From the NCBI GenBank assembly GCA_003255065.1, contig QAOA01005839.1, positions 199,877-263,876 of the forward strand: 64,000 nucleotides of DNA, read 5' to 3'. The notes under the pieces were generated by a model, which had not been told where the DNA came from, searched no databases, and saw only the letters and a list, made by a program, of their open reading frames with translations. Position 1 is the first letter of the stretch, and the number at the start of each line of letters is the position of its first letter. The translations under genes were made by a program, and so were the position numbers. This document shows positions 1 to 11,375 of the stretch, piece by piece. The DNA is from Cercis canadensis (Eukaryota; Streptophyta; Magnoliopsida; Fabales; Fabaceae).

Positions 1-751
1 ATTCAAGTGCATCAGAAAGTGATTTCTAAGTAATGCTGCTCATTATTTGACTTTCAATATTACTAATGCTAAAATATAAGCCAAAACATAAGAGACATCA
101 TGTTAAGTAGGACTCTAGAAGCTAGTTATCTGACCTGGTAGGCTTAGGACAATTGACACCAAAAACCTGATAAACTTACACCATTGAATAGCTTATTATA
201 AAATTGATTTTCATTAGTCCAGCTATAAACTATTCAATCATGACAAGTATAAATTTAAATAGTTAATTATTTCTTATATTTAATTTAAATTGAAAATCAT
301 ATATGGCAATCTTCCTAAACATTAATGTGAATCTTAAATCCTGTAACCATCCAGTTTGCTGCATATCTCTGTTAAATTGAGTGTAATTTTGCTTGCATTA
401 TAAATTCCTTCCCAAGTATATGGCTTCCTAAATTATTTAATGACAATGTTGACTTACCCATAGAAAGGGAGATACAAACAGAAAGAATGTATTAGTGCAC
501 ACATGGAACAAGCAATCCCCCCCTTTTCTATGTTGTTTTATTCTGCGGCTGCAATCAACCTGTTGGGTCGCAGTACTTCTTTTAACAATTATATCATTTA
601 GTAATTACAAGATGATAATTTTGAACTTATATTGTGGGAGAATATTTTCTCTTTTCTGTTATTGATGAATGATGTTAGGACAGTTTACACCCACTGGTTA
701 TATATTGATTTGTGATCATTTCCTTTGCTTGTCAATCATATAAATCTGCAG
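1..751 (+). other. intron or upstream part of the EF-P gene
   Basis: No coding exon is recognisable here. The sequence is AT-rich. The first exon I can assign to the elongation factor P gene begins at 752 in mid-codon, so the 5' exons (transit peptide and KOW-like N-domain) must lie upstream of the window and this stretch is most simply intron. Confidence 0.5.
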
Positions 752-3700
752 AGGTCTATGTTCAGGAAAAATCTTTTATTTATATGTGCATGGATCATGA
801 CGGCACAGTTGTATTAATGGAGTGAGTTTTTAGACCTTTTATCCTAGTTTGCTGTTATTATCTCATAATATGATGTTGGGCGCAAGAAATTCTTGGGGAG
901 CAAAGTTGATTAACGTGTTCTCTATTTGTATTTGTGGTCAGCACTGATACATTGGATCAACTGGAATTGTCCAGAAACTTGTTCGGAAAGAATGCTGTAT
1001 ATCTAAGAGGTGGAATATCTATCAGTCTGCTATTCATTGTCATTGCTGTCATTTCTGTTTCACAATTTATAGTGGGAAATTCTGGAGTTTTCAATGTTTG
1101 CTTCAGATAGCAAATATCAGAAAAATAAAATAAAATACATAAGATAGCATATTTGTCTCAATAACCTAACGGAGTGCTACTGATCATTCTCTTACTTACT
1201 TTATCAATGCTAAGAGTTACTGCCAGAGATACAGTTGAATTCATTGCTGCATAATCATTATCATTAAAATATATCATGACTAGTGCCCAAGTGCCGTCCA
1301 TAAATTTCTGCTGTCATCCTTCAATGTTCTTATATACTTGGACAATTACTTGCACATGTATGTTTATAGTTCAGTATTGTCTCTCCTTCCTGTGTCTAAT
1401 TATGTATCTCCTCCTTGTCTCTCTTTAAATGATGTGGTCATGATGCATCAATAATATTTATCAAGGTAGTTCTTGTCAATGTAGTGATCAAATCAAATGT
1501 TTTATCGCTATTCATTAATTTTTGTTTTTGTAATTATTTCATGAGGTAGCAATTTTTTCGTTTCATAAATGTAACTAGTTCTTACTTCCATCATTCCTTT
1601 CATCACTTGTTAATTAGTATTTGTTGCTTTATTGACAGATGAATTGAAAGTTAAGGTATATTTTTATGATGACAAACCTTTATCAGCATCTGTTCCAAAA
1701 CGTGTAACATGTACTGTGAAGGAGGGGATTGCAGCCACACCAAGGTATTTGTCTTATAAAGGGCTGTTATTGCATTTAAAAACATGTACTTGTCAGTTTT
1801 TAATTGCCCGTTAATTTTATTTTCTTCCACTTTTGTGCATGTATGTCTTGGAATATTGCCCCAAAAAAATGCTGATTTGGGATAAGATTATGTGTAAGGC
1901 TTCTATTTGTTGCAAAGCCCATGTCTTTTCAAGGGAATTTCCATTTCAGACATGCAGAGGGATTGGATAGCCTTACTGCATTGATGTTTTCTGTTTCTCT
2001 GTTGTTTTGTTTTGTTTTGTTTTTCTGTTTCTGTTGAGGAGGATAAGATATCATCCTTTACTCTGGTAGTTAGCCGTTCCTATTTTGCCTACATAACTCC
2101 AAATAACAAATTATAAAATTACGTTCTCAACATGTTTAATTCCTAATTGGTCGGAGTATGCTTATTGTTTGGTGTGTTTTGCTTGTGTCTGTTTTATTTT
2201 CACCCTATCCCCCTCTATTCTATGGTTTCCTTATAAATGATAAGTGAAAAAATCAAGGTCAGAAAGGAAAACAAAAATTATCTTGTATTTACAGAAATTA
2301 CTTGACTAATAATTTGAAACTTCCTTTTTGGATGGTTACATAAGTATATATAGCCATCATGAGGTGACGTCAGAAAGGAGCACCTGTGCTTCTTTTTCAT
2401 TTGCATCCTTTTGCTTGAAACATGTAAATTCTTATCGTAATTCCTTTTCCCCTTGAATTCAGGAATAAAAAGGTAGTACTGGACAATGGCGTTATAGTTG
2501 AAGTAAGTAAAATATTTTTTCTCCTTTTCTTTTCTCCATAAATAACTGGTAAAAAATAACTCACTTGTGCAGCTGGTCTCAGAAATCAAATTATCATTCT
2601 AAGCAAAAATTACAATCAATATTTATTTTTGAATTAGTTCAACTTCAATCTGAAGTTTCCATGGGAAATTTGATTGTTTGTCTTTGTCATGTTCAAGTGT
2701 ATAATTACTTATGCCTTTAATAAACTGACTTGCATTGTTTTCGAGGAACCTTCTCATTCTTACATATTTGCAAAACATAATTTACACAACCCACCATTGC
2801 ATTTGTGCTATTATTTAATTGCAAATGATGGGGTCAAAATCCAGAAGACCTGATAAGCCAATATCAAACTTCAACCCAAACTCATTCATCTGTAAGATTA
2901 GGTTAATTGCTAACAAGTCAAGCAACTTCTAAGCTTACATTTTTTTTAATCTAATGATGGCAAGTTGAACTACCTAAATTGAGTTAATTCATTCTATTAT
3001 AAATTTAAGATGTAAAGGTTTCCCTTGCCTCAAATTCAAAGGATGTGAGAAAAGAATAAGCTGTTTGGAAATTTTATAGGTCTTTAATCTTTGCTAGAGT
3101 TTCTTTCAATTGTAACAATCTACTATAAAAATTAAAAGCAAAATGAAATTAATTAGTATTTGGTGCTGATAGTGCGAAATATATGTGTGTCTTGTTTATT
3201 TATATGACGGCCAGGTGCCACCTCACATTGAAGCTGGTGATGCCATAGTTGTTAATACCGCGGAAGACACTTACATGGAAAGGTGACCTACTTTATTATA
3301 GCTTTCTATTATAAAATTGGTGATACTTGCCATTTTTGTTTTAGTAGCATCCTATATAATGAATTAAGCATTCTCTGGGTGCCGTGTAGAAGCTAGATAT
3401 ATTATAATTGTCTTTCTAGTTTCTAGTTGTACTTATCATCATAATTATTGTCATTTTTTAAATGCTTGAAGTAGATCTGATAGTTATTGGCATTCTTGGC
3501 AAACCGGTTCTTTTTGTTTATTACTTTCGCCATTATCTTTTTTTTTCCCCCCCTTCTATTGGTAATATTTTCTTCTCTAGGGTGATGGCGGTAGGAGTGG
3601 CTAGGGGTGTAGTCTCTAACAGGCATTTGGAATCCCTTGCATAGTAGCGTTCTTCTCAGTTAAATAATAAGCTTACTTTGCATGGAATAATTGATTTTAA

Positions 3701-4165
3701 CCCCTTTGTTACATTGGGTTCTATATGAATGACTTATATGGAGTGAGTNTTATTAGCATTCTTGGCAAACCGGTTCTTTTTGTTTATTACTTTCGCCGTG
3801 ATCTTTTTTTTTCCCCCCCTTCTATTGGTAATATTTTCTTCTCTAGGGTGATGGCGGTAAGAGTGGGTAGGTGTGTAGTCTCTAACAGGCATTTGGAATC
3901 CCTTGCATAGTAGCGTTCTTCTCAGTTAAATAATAAGCTTACTTTGCATGGAATAATTGATTTTAACCCCTTTGTTACATTGGGTTCTATATGAATGACT
4001 TATATGGAGTGAGTTTACTTTCCATATAATGCAAATGGACAATGAAAGAGGAACTTGCGTAGGAGGATGTTAGATGATCTTATGAATTCTTTGAGTTGAT
4101 GTTTTGTAGCTTAATTTTTCCAGTTAACCTTTTACTATTCTTGAATTCTCAGGGCCAAGGTGTAG
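752..4165 (+). CDS. elongation factor P family protein, organellar type (5' partial)
   Basis: EF-P binds between the P and E sites of the ribosome and relieves stalling on proline-rich stretches. The plant nuclear copies serve chloroplast or mitochondrion. Exons read from conserved splice sites: 752-821, 942-1009, 1639-1744, 2463-2502, 3215-3282 and 4153-4165; all junctions keep frame. The joined product runs from VYVQEKSFIYMC through LPAG-like OB-domain strands (PLSASVPKRVTCTV, then DNGVIVEVPPHIEAGDAIVV) to a final RAKV and stop. Residues after VPPHIEAGD match the EF-P C-terminal OB domain, where the final domain ends shortly after a T-x-Y-x-x-R-A motif. The N-terminal domain is outside the window. 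A false duplication (N at 3749) lies in the last intron and does not alter coding sequence. Which organelle it serves cannot be told without the transit peptide. Confidence 0.85.
3484..4015. repeat. 265-bp direct duplication flanking a single N (assembly junction)
   Basis: 3484-3748 and 3750-4014 are the same sequence with a handful of substitutions, separated only by the N at 3749. The copies abut the N on both sides, which is what two overlapping unmerged contig ends look like. It lies in the last EF-P intron. Confidence 0.85.
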
Positions 4166-6667
4166 TATGTCTTCATCCAGGAGCCAAGTGGAGACCTGTA
4201 TGGTACAAACACCCAATAGCAAAGTTTTGAATCAGGTATGCATTCATAATTTTCTTGAATAATAAGCCAGTTTCCATTGTTTCATTGGTGGAACTTGAAT
4301 GTATTTGATTGATAATTTTTTTTTTTTTCTTATAACATATTGATTACTCTTGTAGTACTTCGTCACTGGAGCATTGAGGGGAAAAATATATATTTTTTCC
4401 CTGTTATTTGGAGTTTTCATTCATTTCATTACCGTGAAGAAAGGCACATCATGATATAATTTCTGATCTATGAAATTTGCTGTCTTCCATTGCAAGTTGT
4501 GCGTGCTCGCCCGCGCGTACTTATCATAATGTCGATTACGTGTGTAATAAAAGGCTGAAAAAAATTGAAAAGATATATATAATTATTAAGTTACATGCAT
4601 TATAATTTACAGTTCTTATTGCTCTGTAATGCTTAACAAGAACAAAACCAACTCTTCTACCAAAAAAAAAAAAAAAAAGTACAAAACCAACTCAAATGGA
4701 AGAAAAGTCGGAAAGGCCATCATTATATAGTATAGAATTTATATACTGCTTAGTAATGATATATGATATGACAATAAAAATTCATTAAAACTCGTTGTTA
4801 ATTTTATATTTAAATGATTGCATATAGTTTATGTTCCTTTAAAGTTAAATATCAAGTTGGTTTTTTATAATTTCTCCTTGAATTAATTTTAAAATATGTG
4901 CCAATTTTTTTTTTAGTCAATATTTTAATTTTTTATTTAATGACGAATGTAAAAAAAAAAAAAATTAAAATTATAGAAGATGAAGGTGTTAGATGATATA
5001 TGTGTGTATTGCAAGTTAGAACATATAATGGATTTAAGCTTATTAGTTTATTGATTAGTTGTTAAAGCTTCGAATTTATGATATTTGTAAAAATTTTAAT
5101 TTTTAGTCTTCTATATGAAGATGTATGAAACTATCTTAGTTTATTTAATTGAGAATTATTTAGTTATTATGTTAGGTTCTTTTAGGGTTTTGCTATTTTC
5201 TTTAAAAAAAAAAAGGTAGTTTCTCGTCTTGAAAAAAAAAACAAAAAGATAGAGATTGATTTAGTTGTGTACAAATATAAACTAAAAAATATTTTGCATG
5301 AGTTTTTCAACATTGAAGAATATATATAGAGAAAATTATTTCCAAGTTCTAAAACATGTGGGACAACATATTAAAAAAAAACTTGTGAAAAAGAAAAAAG
5401 TTTGGGCAAAAATATCTTTTAATATTTATTTAGTTATTTTTGTTTATATATAAATATAATAATTATGTACTAAATAAAATAACCACATATTTTATATGTA
5501 ATAATTATATAGAATAACCACATAATGTTTAACGATATTATAGTCATTTCATAATATACATGTACTTTTGTGTCCTTTCTCAATTTTCTCTATTGTTTTA
5601 GTTGAGCCAAATGCGCTAAATGCACTAAGATTTCAACAAAATCTGTCTAAATAAATTACAAAGGAAAGAGCACTTAAAATAGACTGACTGAATTTTTTAT
5701 TTCTATTTTCATATGATTTTTTTTTTTATTATTTTTATGAACAAAAAATCTAAGATGTAAATAGATTGCTCCAATTGTAAGAAGAAAAGCCCTACAATTA
5801 GACATATCAATTATTGGATGTCTATTGACAAAGAATCATTAACAGATTTTAAAACTAAAAGGCCTTTTTATTGGCATAGCTTTATTCTAACCAACCCTTG
5901 ATGGATTTTATTTCTATTTGCTCATGACAGATAAAAGGGCCAAAACATTCAGCCGAACTATGAGAAAGTCTGTTACTTAACCGTCAAACGTGACAAAATG
6001 TTACATAATCAATCGATTAAGGAAGTGGTTTATAATTAGATAAAAATACAACAAAAGAACCAAACGGCTGAGTAATACTAAATTCATCTCAACACTTGTG
6101 AGTTCTTAATTCGAATTAAAAATGTTATAACCAAAAATAAAATTAATAAAAAAAAGCCACAAAAGGGACAATTTGAAGGAGGTTATGCAAACGTAACTGT
6201 AATTATATGACTTTATTTATATTGTGAGTATGTTTAATTACAACTGAAGACAAAAGCCGTGTTTACCAATAAAGAAAAAAGAAATGCAAAATTTGACAAC
6301 AAATAAGAAATGCATTAACCCTCAGCTGGAAGAAATTTCTTTTCAACAACAACGGAAGAAATCACAAAACTTGATGATGAAATCCTGTCCCTGAAATAGA
6401 AATATTATTCTCAATATTTTTTGCCGAGTTTCAGAGTCAGACTCATTCAAAATGGAAAAATGTAATATTCTACTTCAGTCACACCCTATATATAAATGGC
6501 ACAATTTAAGTATGCTAGTTCCTGCTTCAGTTGAATGATTAAATTTTTTAAAAAATTTATCAGCTTAATGGGTGTGAAATTGCCAAAAATGACTAACACA
6601 GCCAACATTATTTAAAGCTTAAGCTTGAATCCAACAGAAATCGCCCACGACTGCAGAGGATTATAGC
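4166..6667. other. intergenic, AT-rich, no gene seen
   Basis: This spacer lies between two genes whose 3' ends face each other (EF-P on +, carrier on -). It holds homopolymer runs and AT-rich sequence. I see no conserved reading frame, RNA gene or transposon with clear ends. Confidence 0.6.
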
Positions 6668-9600
6668 CTAGAACCCCAATTTTTTCTCGATGTTTTGAAT
6701 CTGGCTGAGGAAAATCCATGTCATCTGCATGAGCAAACATACAGATATCAGATGACAAAATTGAATGGTGAACCCTTGAACAAAAGGAGTAAGGACTACT
6801 TGGAAGAAAAAAAACAAAATCACAATAGACAAGGCATGCACAGAGAGAAGAGGATACCATGACATGAGGAGCAATTCTGACACAATAGACAGGGAATCCA
6901 GTGTAAAATTTTAAGGGTCCTCCTGCTTTCAAGGTTTTGAGAGTACAATCAAGAGATCCACTGTATGGGTATTTTCCCTGAGCATCAGGTTGCATCTTCT
7001 GAATCTGGGTCTTGACATAGTCAAATGGCAAACTGCAAGCTGCTGCGAAGAATCCCGAAACAGAACTTGCGGCTAATAACAAAGCCAAAGAAAAAAAAGC
7101 GAAAGATGTTAGCTGGAAAGACATGAAATACATTTTTGGAAGCATAAAACATTCCCTCAGTCTATGAACACAAAGCATCACGAATATTGACTGGATGAAT
7201 AACCAGATTCAATGTACCAGAGAACAATGAAGCAAGAGTTGAAATGACAAGATAAATTTATTTATCTGTAGTGTTAATAACCCACTCGGCTAAATTAAGG
7301 TAATAAACATATTCCTTACTCATTCCTACCACCTCTTTTTTCTTCTCGACAAGTAATATCCTAACAGTACCACTTGCCTTGAAACATCTAAAACACTTGG
7401 TTATACCTCAGAAAAAAGCTATCAAAACCACACAAGACCCAATGCTTGATATCCTGTAAGGAACTCAGTTTCCTCGAAACAAAATCACTATTTAAGCTTA
7501 AACCCTGTGCCTGGTTGACCATGGGAAAAAAAATATGGCCCATTGCTCCATATACATTTAGGGACTCGGTTTCCTTAAATAAAATAAGTAAAATATGAGC
7601 AGTTGATTCGTAAGCATGTTTCTTAAATAATAGATAAAATTACAACCACTTCACATTATCATAGACATTAAAAAGCAACAGAATATGAAGGTTGACAACG
7701 CATGCCACTTGGATATTCAACAAATCAAGTATAGGTTTCCATATGTTCTATATAAAGATAGATAGTTATTTTTATGATTTTATCCTACATAAGATTGGAT
7801 TGTAGGTTAACTTCAATAAATAATCCAAAAAAATATGAACCAGTAATACTTAATAAAAAGTTTGGAGGTGGAGAGGGGAAGACTGGTGCTGAAAATGTAT
7901 CCTTTCAAATCAAACTACGAAAAAAAAAAAAAAAACCTNAAAAAAAAAAAAAAGACCTCCCACACTTAAAATTATAATCAACAAACTTTACTAAGAGCCA
8001 GAGTCAAGTGAAAATCTTATGATAGTTTTCTGCAGTGCTAATAAATTTTCTGAAAAACTCTCCCCAGCATCTCTGCTCTATTTCTTAGTTGCATCAAACA
8101 TTAAGCATGATGCCTACGGAACCCATATGAAGCCTACTTTTTCCTGACTTTCTTCCAACTTTATTAACCAGAATTTTCAAATTCTCATCAATTTGAGTCC
8201 TTCCTATGATCTGTTTATATCTGTGGATGCCTTTCAAATTTCTTGTATCCAAAATATAAATTTATCCTTCAATTACCACAAAACTATCTGAACTGGAAAC
8301 TTCAAAGCAACTGTTTGCAGGTAACATTCACAGTCCTACAAACTGCCCCAACCTTCTCCATAATTTGCTTCTTTAGTTTCCAAACTAATACAAGATAATT
8401 ATACCTTCAGCATTCAATACACCTGCTATTTAACCCCTAACCATCCATCCATCCACCCTAGCATTAGCTTCCAAAATCTTAGAATTCACTACTACCACCG
8501 AAAACCCCTTTACCAAGCCAGAAACCCAATCTTCAATCATATGAATAGAAAAAAAAATGATTGAAGAAGATAATATCTATCATTCTATCATACAGGTATA
8601 GCTACAGTCTATGTCTAGACTTGCCCTTGTATGTACTCTAAAGATGAAAATGCCCACCTAAAAGGAATGTTTAACATGTTTTACAATAATATGACAAAGC
8701 ATGCTCAGTGAGTCATCCTAAAACTAAAAGCTAATATTCTCCCAAAAATTCAGGTTCCATGTTAGAACTCATTTTGGGTTTTAAGTAGAGTTGAATTCAG
8801 ACATCCTAGTACCGGAATAAGCAAAGTTAAAGGCAGCAACTTTAAACTTGGAAAATATTGAACAACTTTAAAAGATCACTTACCTATCACAGTAGAAGCT
8901 TCACTCAGGCCAACGTTATCCTTGAAAAATTCAACACTTTGATCGTAAGATGCAAGCATTCCCATGTTCAATGCCATTGCTCTTACTACAGTAGGGCCTG
9001 CACCTTTCCAGAGTGCCAAAATGCCTTCATCAGCAACAATACGATAAAGTGCATGGAAGGCATTTGTGTAGTTCCGGCGCTGAGCAGCAGGCAAAGTCGC
9101 ATCAGCCTGCATACGAATGAGTGCCAAATCTGCAGGACTACNTCCCATGTTCAATGCCATTGCTCTTACTACAGTAGGGCCTGCACCTTTCCAGAGCGCC
9201 AAAATGCCTTCATCAGCAACAATACGATAAAGTGCATGGAAGGCATTTGTGTAGTTCCGGCGCTGAGCAGCAGGCAAAGTCGCATCAGCCTGCATACGAA
9301 TGAGTGCCAAATCTGCAGGACTACCAAAACATGCTCCAATAGCACCAGCAGTCAGCCCACATAGAGCTTTCTGATAAAGTGGCAGGGGCTTTCCATCATT
9401 AGCCTCAATTGCTTTGTTCGTCAAAATTCTGAGAACCAGGAAAACCATTAAGTGGAGGTGCTAATAGTAACTGAACTCAGAGAAGATAACATAAATGATG
9501 TCACAAGATGCCTCCAACCCAAGAAGGATTAATGATATTGATTATATAGGCCACGATAATCCAACAAAGACAGTCCACCACAGTATTCAATCATACAAGT

Positions 9601-10736
9601 CTAACTGCCTTCTAATGTTAAAGGGTGCTCATAGTAGGAATAATAAAAATGAAACATGTAAAGCAAGTAGCACAAAAAGAAAACTACAGAACTTCTCCTT
9701 TCAGCTAGATTAAGACTGTCAAAGGTGGTAACAAAATACTCACCTAAATGATCCAAGTCGAGCAGTAGTGTACGTAGCTTGTCTGAGTAACCCAGCAGAT
9801 AGACCCTGGATAAAGTGATTCAGTTTAGACACCAACCGATATAATACCTCATTGAAGGACAAATTAGAAATCTGAACCAAACCCAAAATTCAAAACTGAA
9901 AAAAAAAAAAAAAAAAAAAAAAACAATTCTTTTCCCGGATCATCACAACAAATAAATTCTAAGGCTATAGCAACAATGTATAAGTTTCAGATTCCCTTAT
10001 AGGTCTATAGCCAGGTTAATATATAAAGATATAAAAACACAAAAACACAGCAACCAACATGGGGTTATATCATTCCAAACAAGAATCCCCTACATACAGC
10101 AATCATCAACCTAAGTGGTTCTCGATCACAATGCAATTAAACAGAGAAAACTTGAAAAGCCCGATCCCAAGCCCATTCTAGTGAAACACAAGCAAGGATC
10201 CATTGTTGATGAAACGACTTCCAAAATCATTGGAAGAATTGCAAAAACCAGTCATGACTCTAGATCAAGGACACATGGTGAAGAAATTCAAATTCATAAA
10301 AATGTCCAGAAACAAACCTTGTAGAATGCAATAATACCCTCATTCTTAATCATGGTCGATGTCACCTGGCCAGCCGATCCTTGACCCAATTGAATTCTCA
10401 CCTAGAAAAAATCCAGAAAAATCAATCACAGAACATAACGAAAACCCATAAGTGAAACAAGCATTATAGATAAACATTATAAAAAAAATCCAACAAAAGT
10501 GACAGATCTGAATCTCCCCCAACAAAACCCATCATGCTCCCTCCCCAGAAAATATCAAAAACCAAAAAGACCCAATAATGAAAAAACACAATAGATTACA
10601 AAGGCGGATGCTTCACCTTAACCATATCGATGGGTTGAATAACACAAGTGGCAAGCATGCCGGAGGTTCCACCATTGACGAAGGGCTTGATGGTAGTCCA
10701 CACACCAGATGGTTTACCCTTCTTCTCGTCTCCCAT
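6668..10736 (-). CDS. DTC: mitochondrial dicarboxylate/tricarboxylate carrier
   Basis: Inner-membrane antiporter of the SLC25 family that exchanges 2-oxoglutarate, malate and citrate-type acids between matrix and cytosol. Exons (minus strand): 10736-10617, 10401-10318, 9805-9744, 9428-8884, 7072-6858, 6724-6668; all introns are GT-AG and phases fit. The start MGDEKKGKPSGVW is the family start. The three carrier repeats show PIDMVK (residues 35-40), SPADLALIRMQ (about 125-135) and LPFDYVK (224-230); the protein ends IEKKLGF. As written, exon 4 contains an N at 9142 and a repeated 182-bp block that adds exactly 61 codons. Removing 183 bases gives 299 aa, the normal family length (Arabidopsis DTC is about 298 aa), so the insertion is almost certainly an assembly error. 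The intron between exons 4 and 5 is long (about 1.8 kb). Confidence 0.95.
7921..7956. repeat. poly-A tract containing an N
   Basis: An N at 7939 sits inside an A-run in the long DTC intron. Only a few bases are repeated around it. It is probably a contig break in a homopolymer. Confidence 0.7.
8960..9324. repeat. 182-bp direct duplication flanking an N inside DTC exon 4
   Basis: 8960-9141 and 9143-9324 differ at a single position I can see (gagtgcc versus gagcgcc) and are separated only by the N at 9142. In the protein this repeats the block from SPADLAL to ALNMG. No SLC25 carrier has such an internal repeat, so I read this as an unmerged contig overlap. Confidence 0.92.
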
Positions 10737-10911
10737 TTTCTCAGATTCAAAGATTTAACGACGCGAACGAGGGAGAGAGAGTAGAACAAGAAACTCGTAG
10801 CAGAGTATAGCGACTGCGAGGAAGCAAGGAGCAAGGGTAAGGGGCATATATAATTATAGACTGAAAAAAAATAAAGGAAAAATATAAAGGCGCTGCCTTT
10901 GCCTTAAACAA
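10737..10911 (-). promoter_or_regulatory. DTC leader and core promoter region
   Basis: Upstream of the DTC ATG (10736) the minus strand has a CT-rich leader. A TATA-like stretch lies around 10844-10856 (tataattatatatgc on the minus strand), roughly 110 bases before the start codon. Beyond it is a CTCTCT-rich stretch. The assignment rests on position and composition only. Confidence 0.45.
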
Positions 10912-11375
10912 CCCCTCTCTCTCTCACTCCCTCTCTTTCCTCGGCCAATCCGACCCAACAAACACCAAATATTGAACTGTGCAGGAAAATTTTGATTTTT
11001 TTATTACTTTAATATTTCTCATAGGATACTTTGACCTTAGCATTCCCATAATTTACAATGCTAGTAAATGACTAAACAAAATTTCCTTTTTAATTTTTTT
11101 TGGTGAAAAATCATTTTATTAATTTAGTTAGCATATTTTAACGNCCCCTCTCTCTCTCTCCCTCTCTTTCCTCGGCCAATCCGACCCAACAAACCCCAAA
11201 TATTGAACTGTGCAGGAAAATTTTGATTTTTTTTATTACTTTAATATTTCTCATAGGATACTTTGACCTTAGCATTCCCATAATTTACAATGCTAGTAAA
11301 TGACTAAACAAAATTTCCTTTTTAATTTTTTTTGGTGAAAAATCATTTTATTAATTTAGTTAGCATATTTTAACG
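10912..11375. repeat. about 231-bp direct duplication flanking an N (assembly junction)
   Basis: 10912-11143 and 11145-11375 are near-identical, differing by small indels in the CT repeat and a T-run, with the N at 11144 between them. They lie just upstream of DTC, so any promoter analysis would count this segment twice. Confidence 0.88.
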
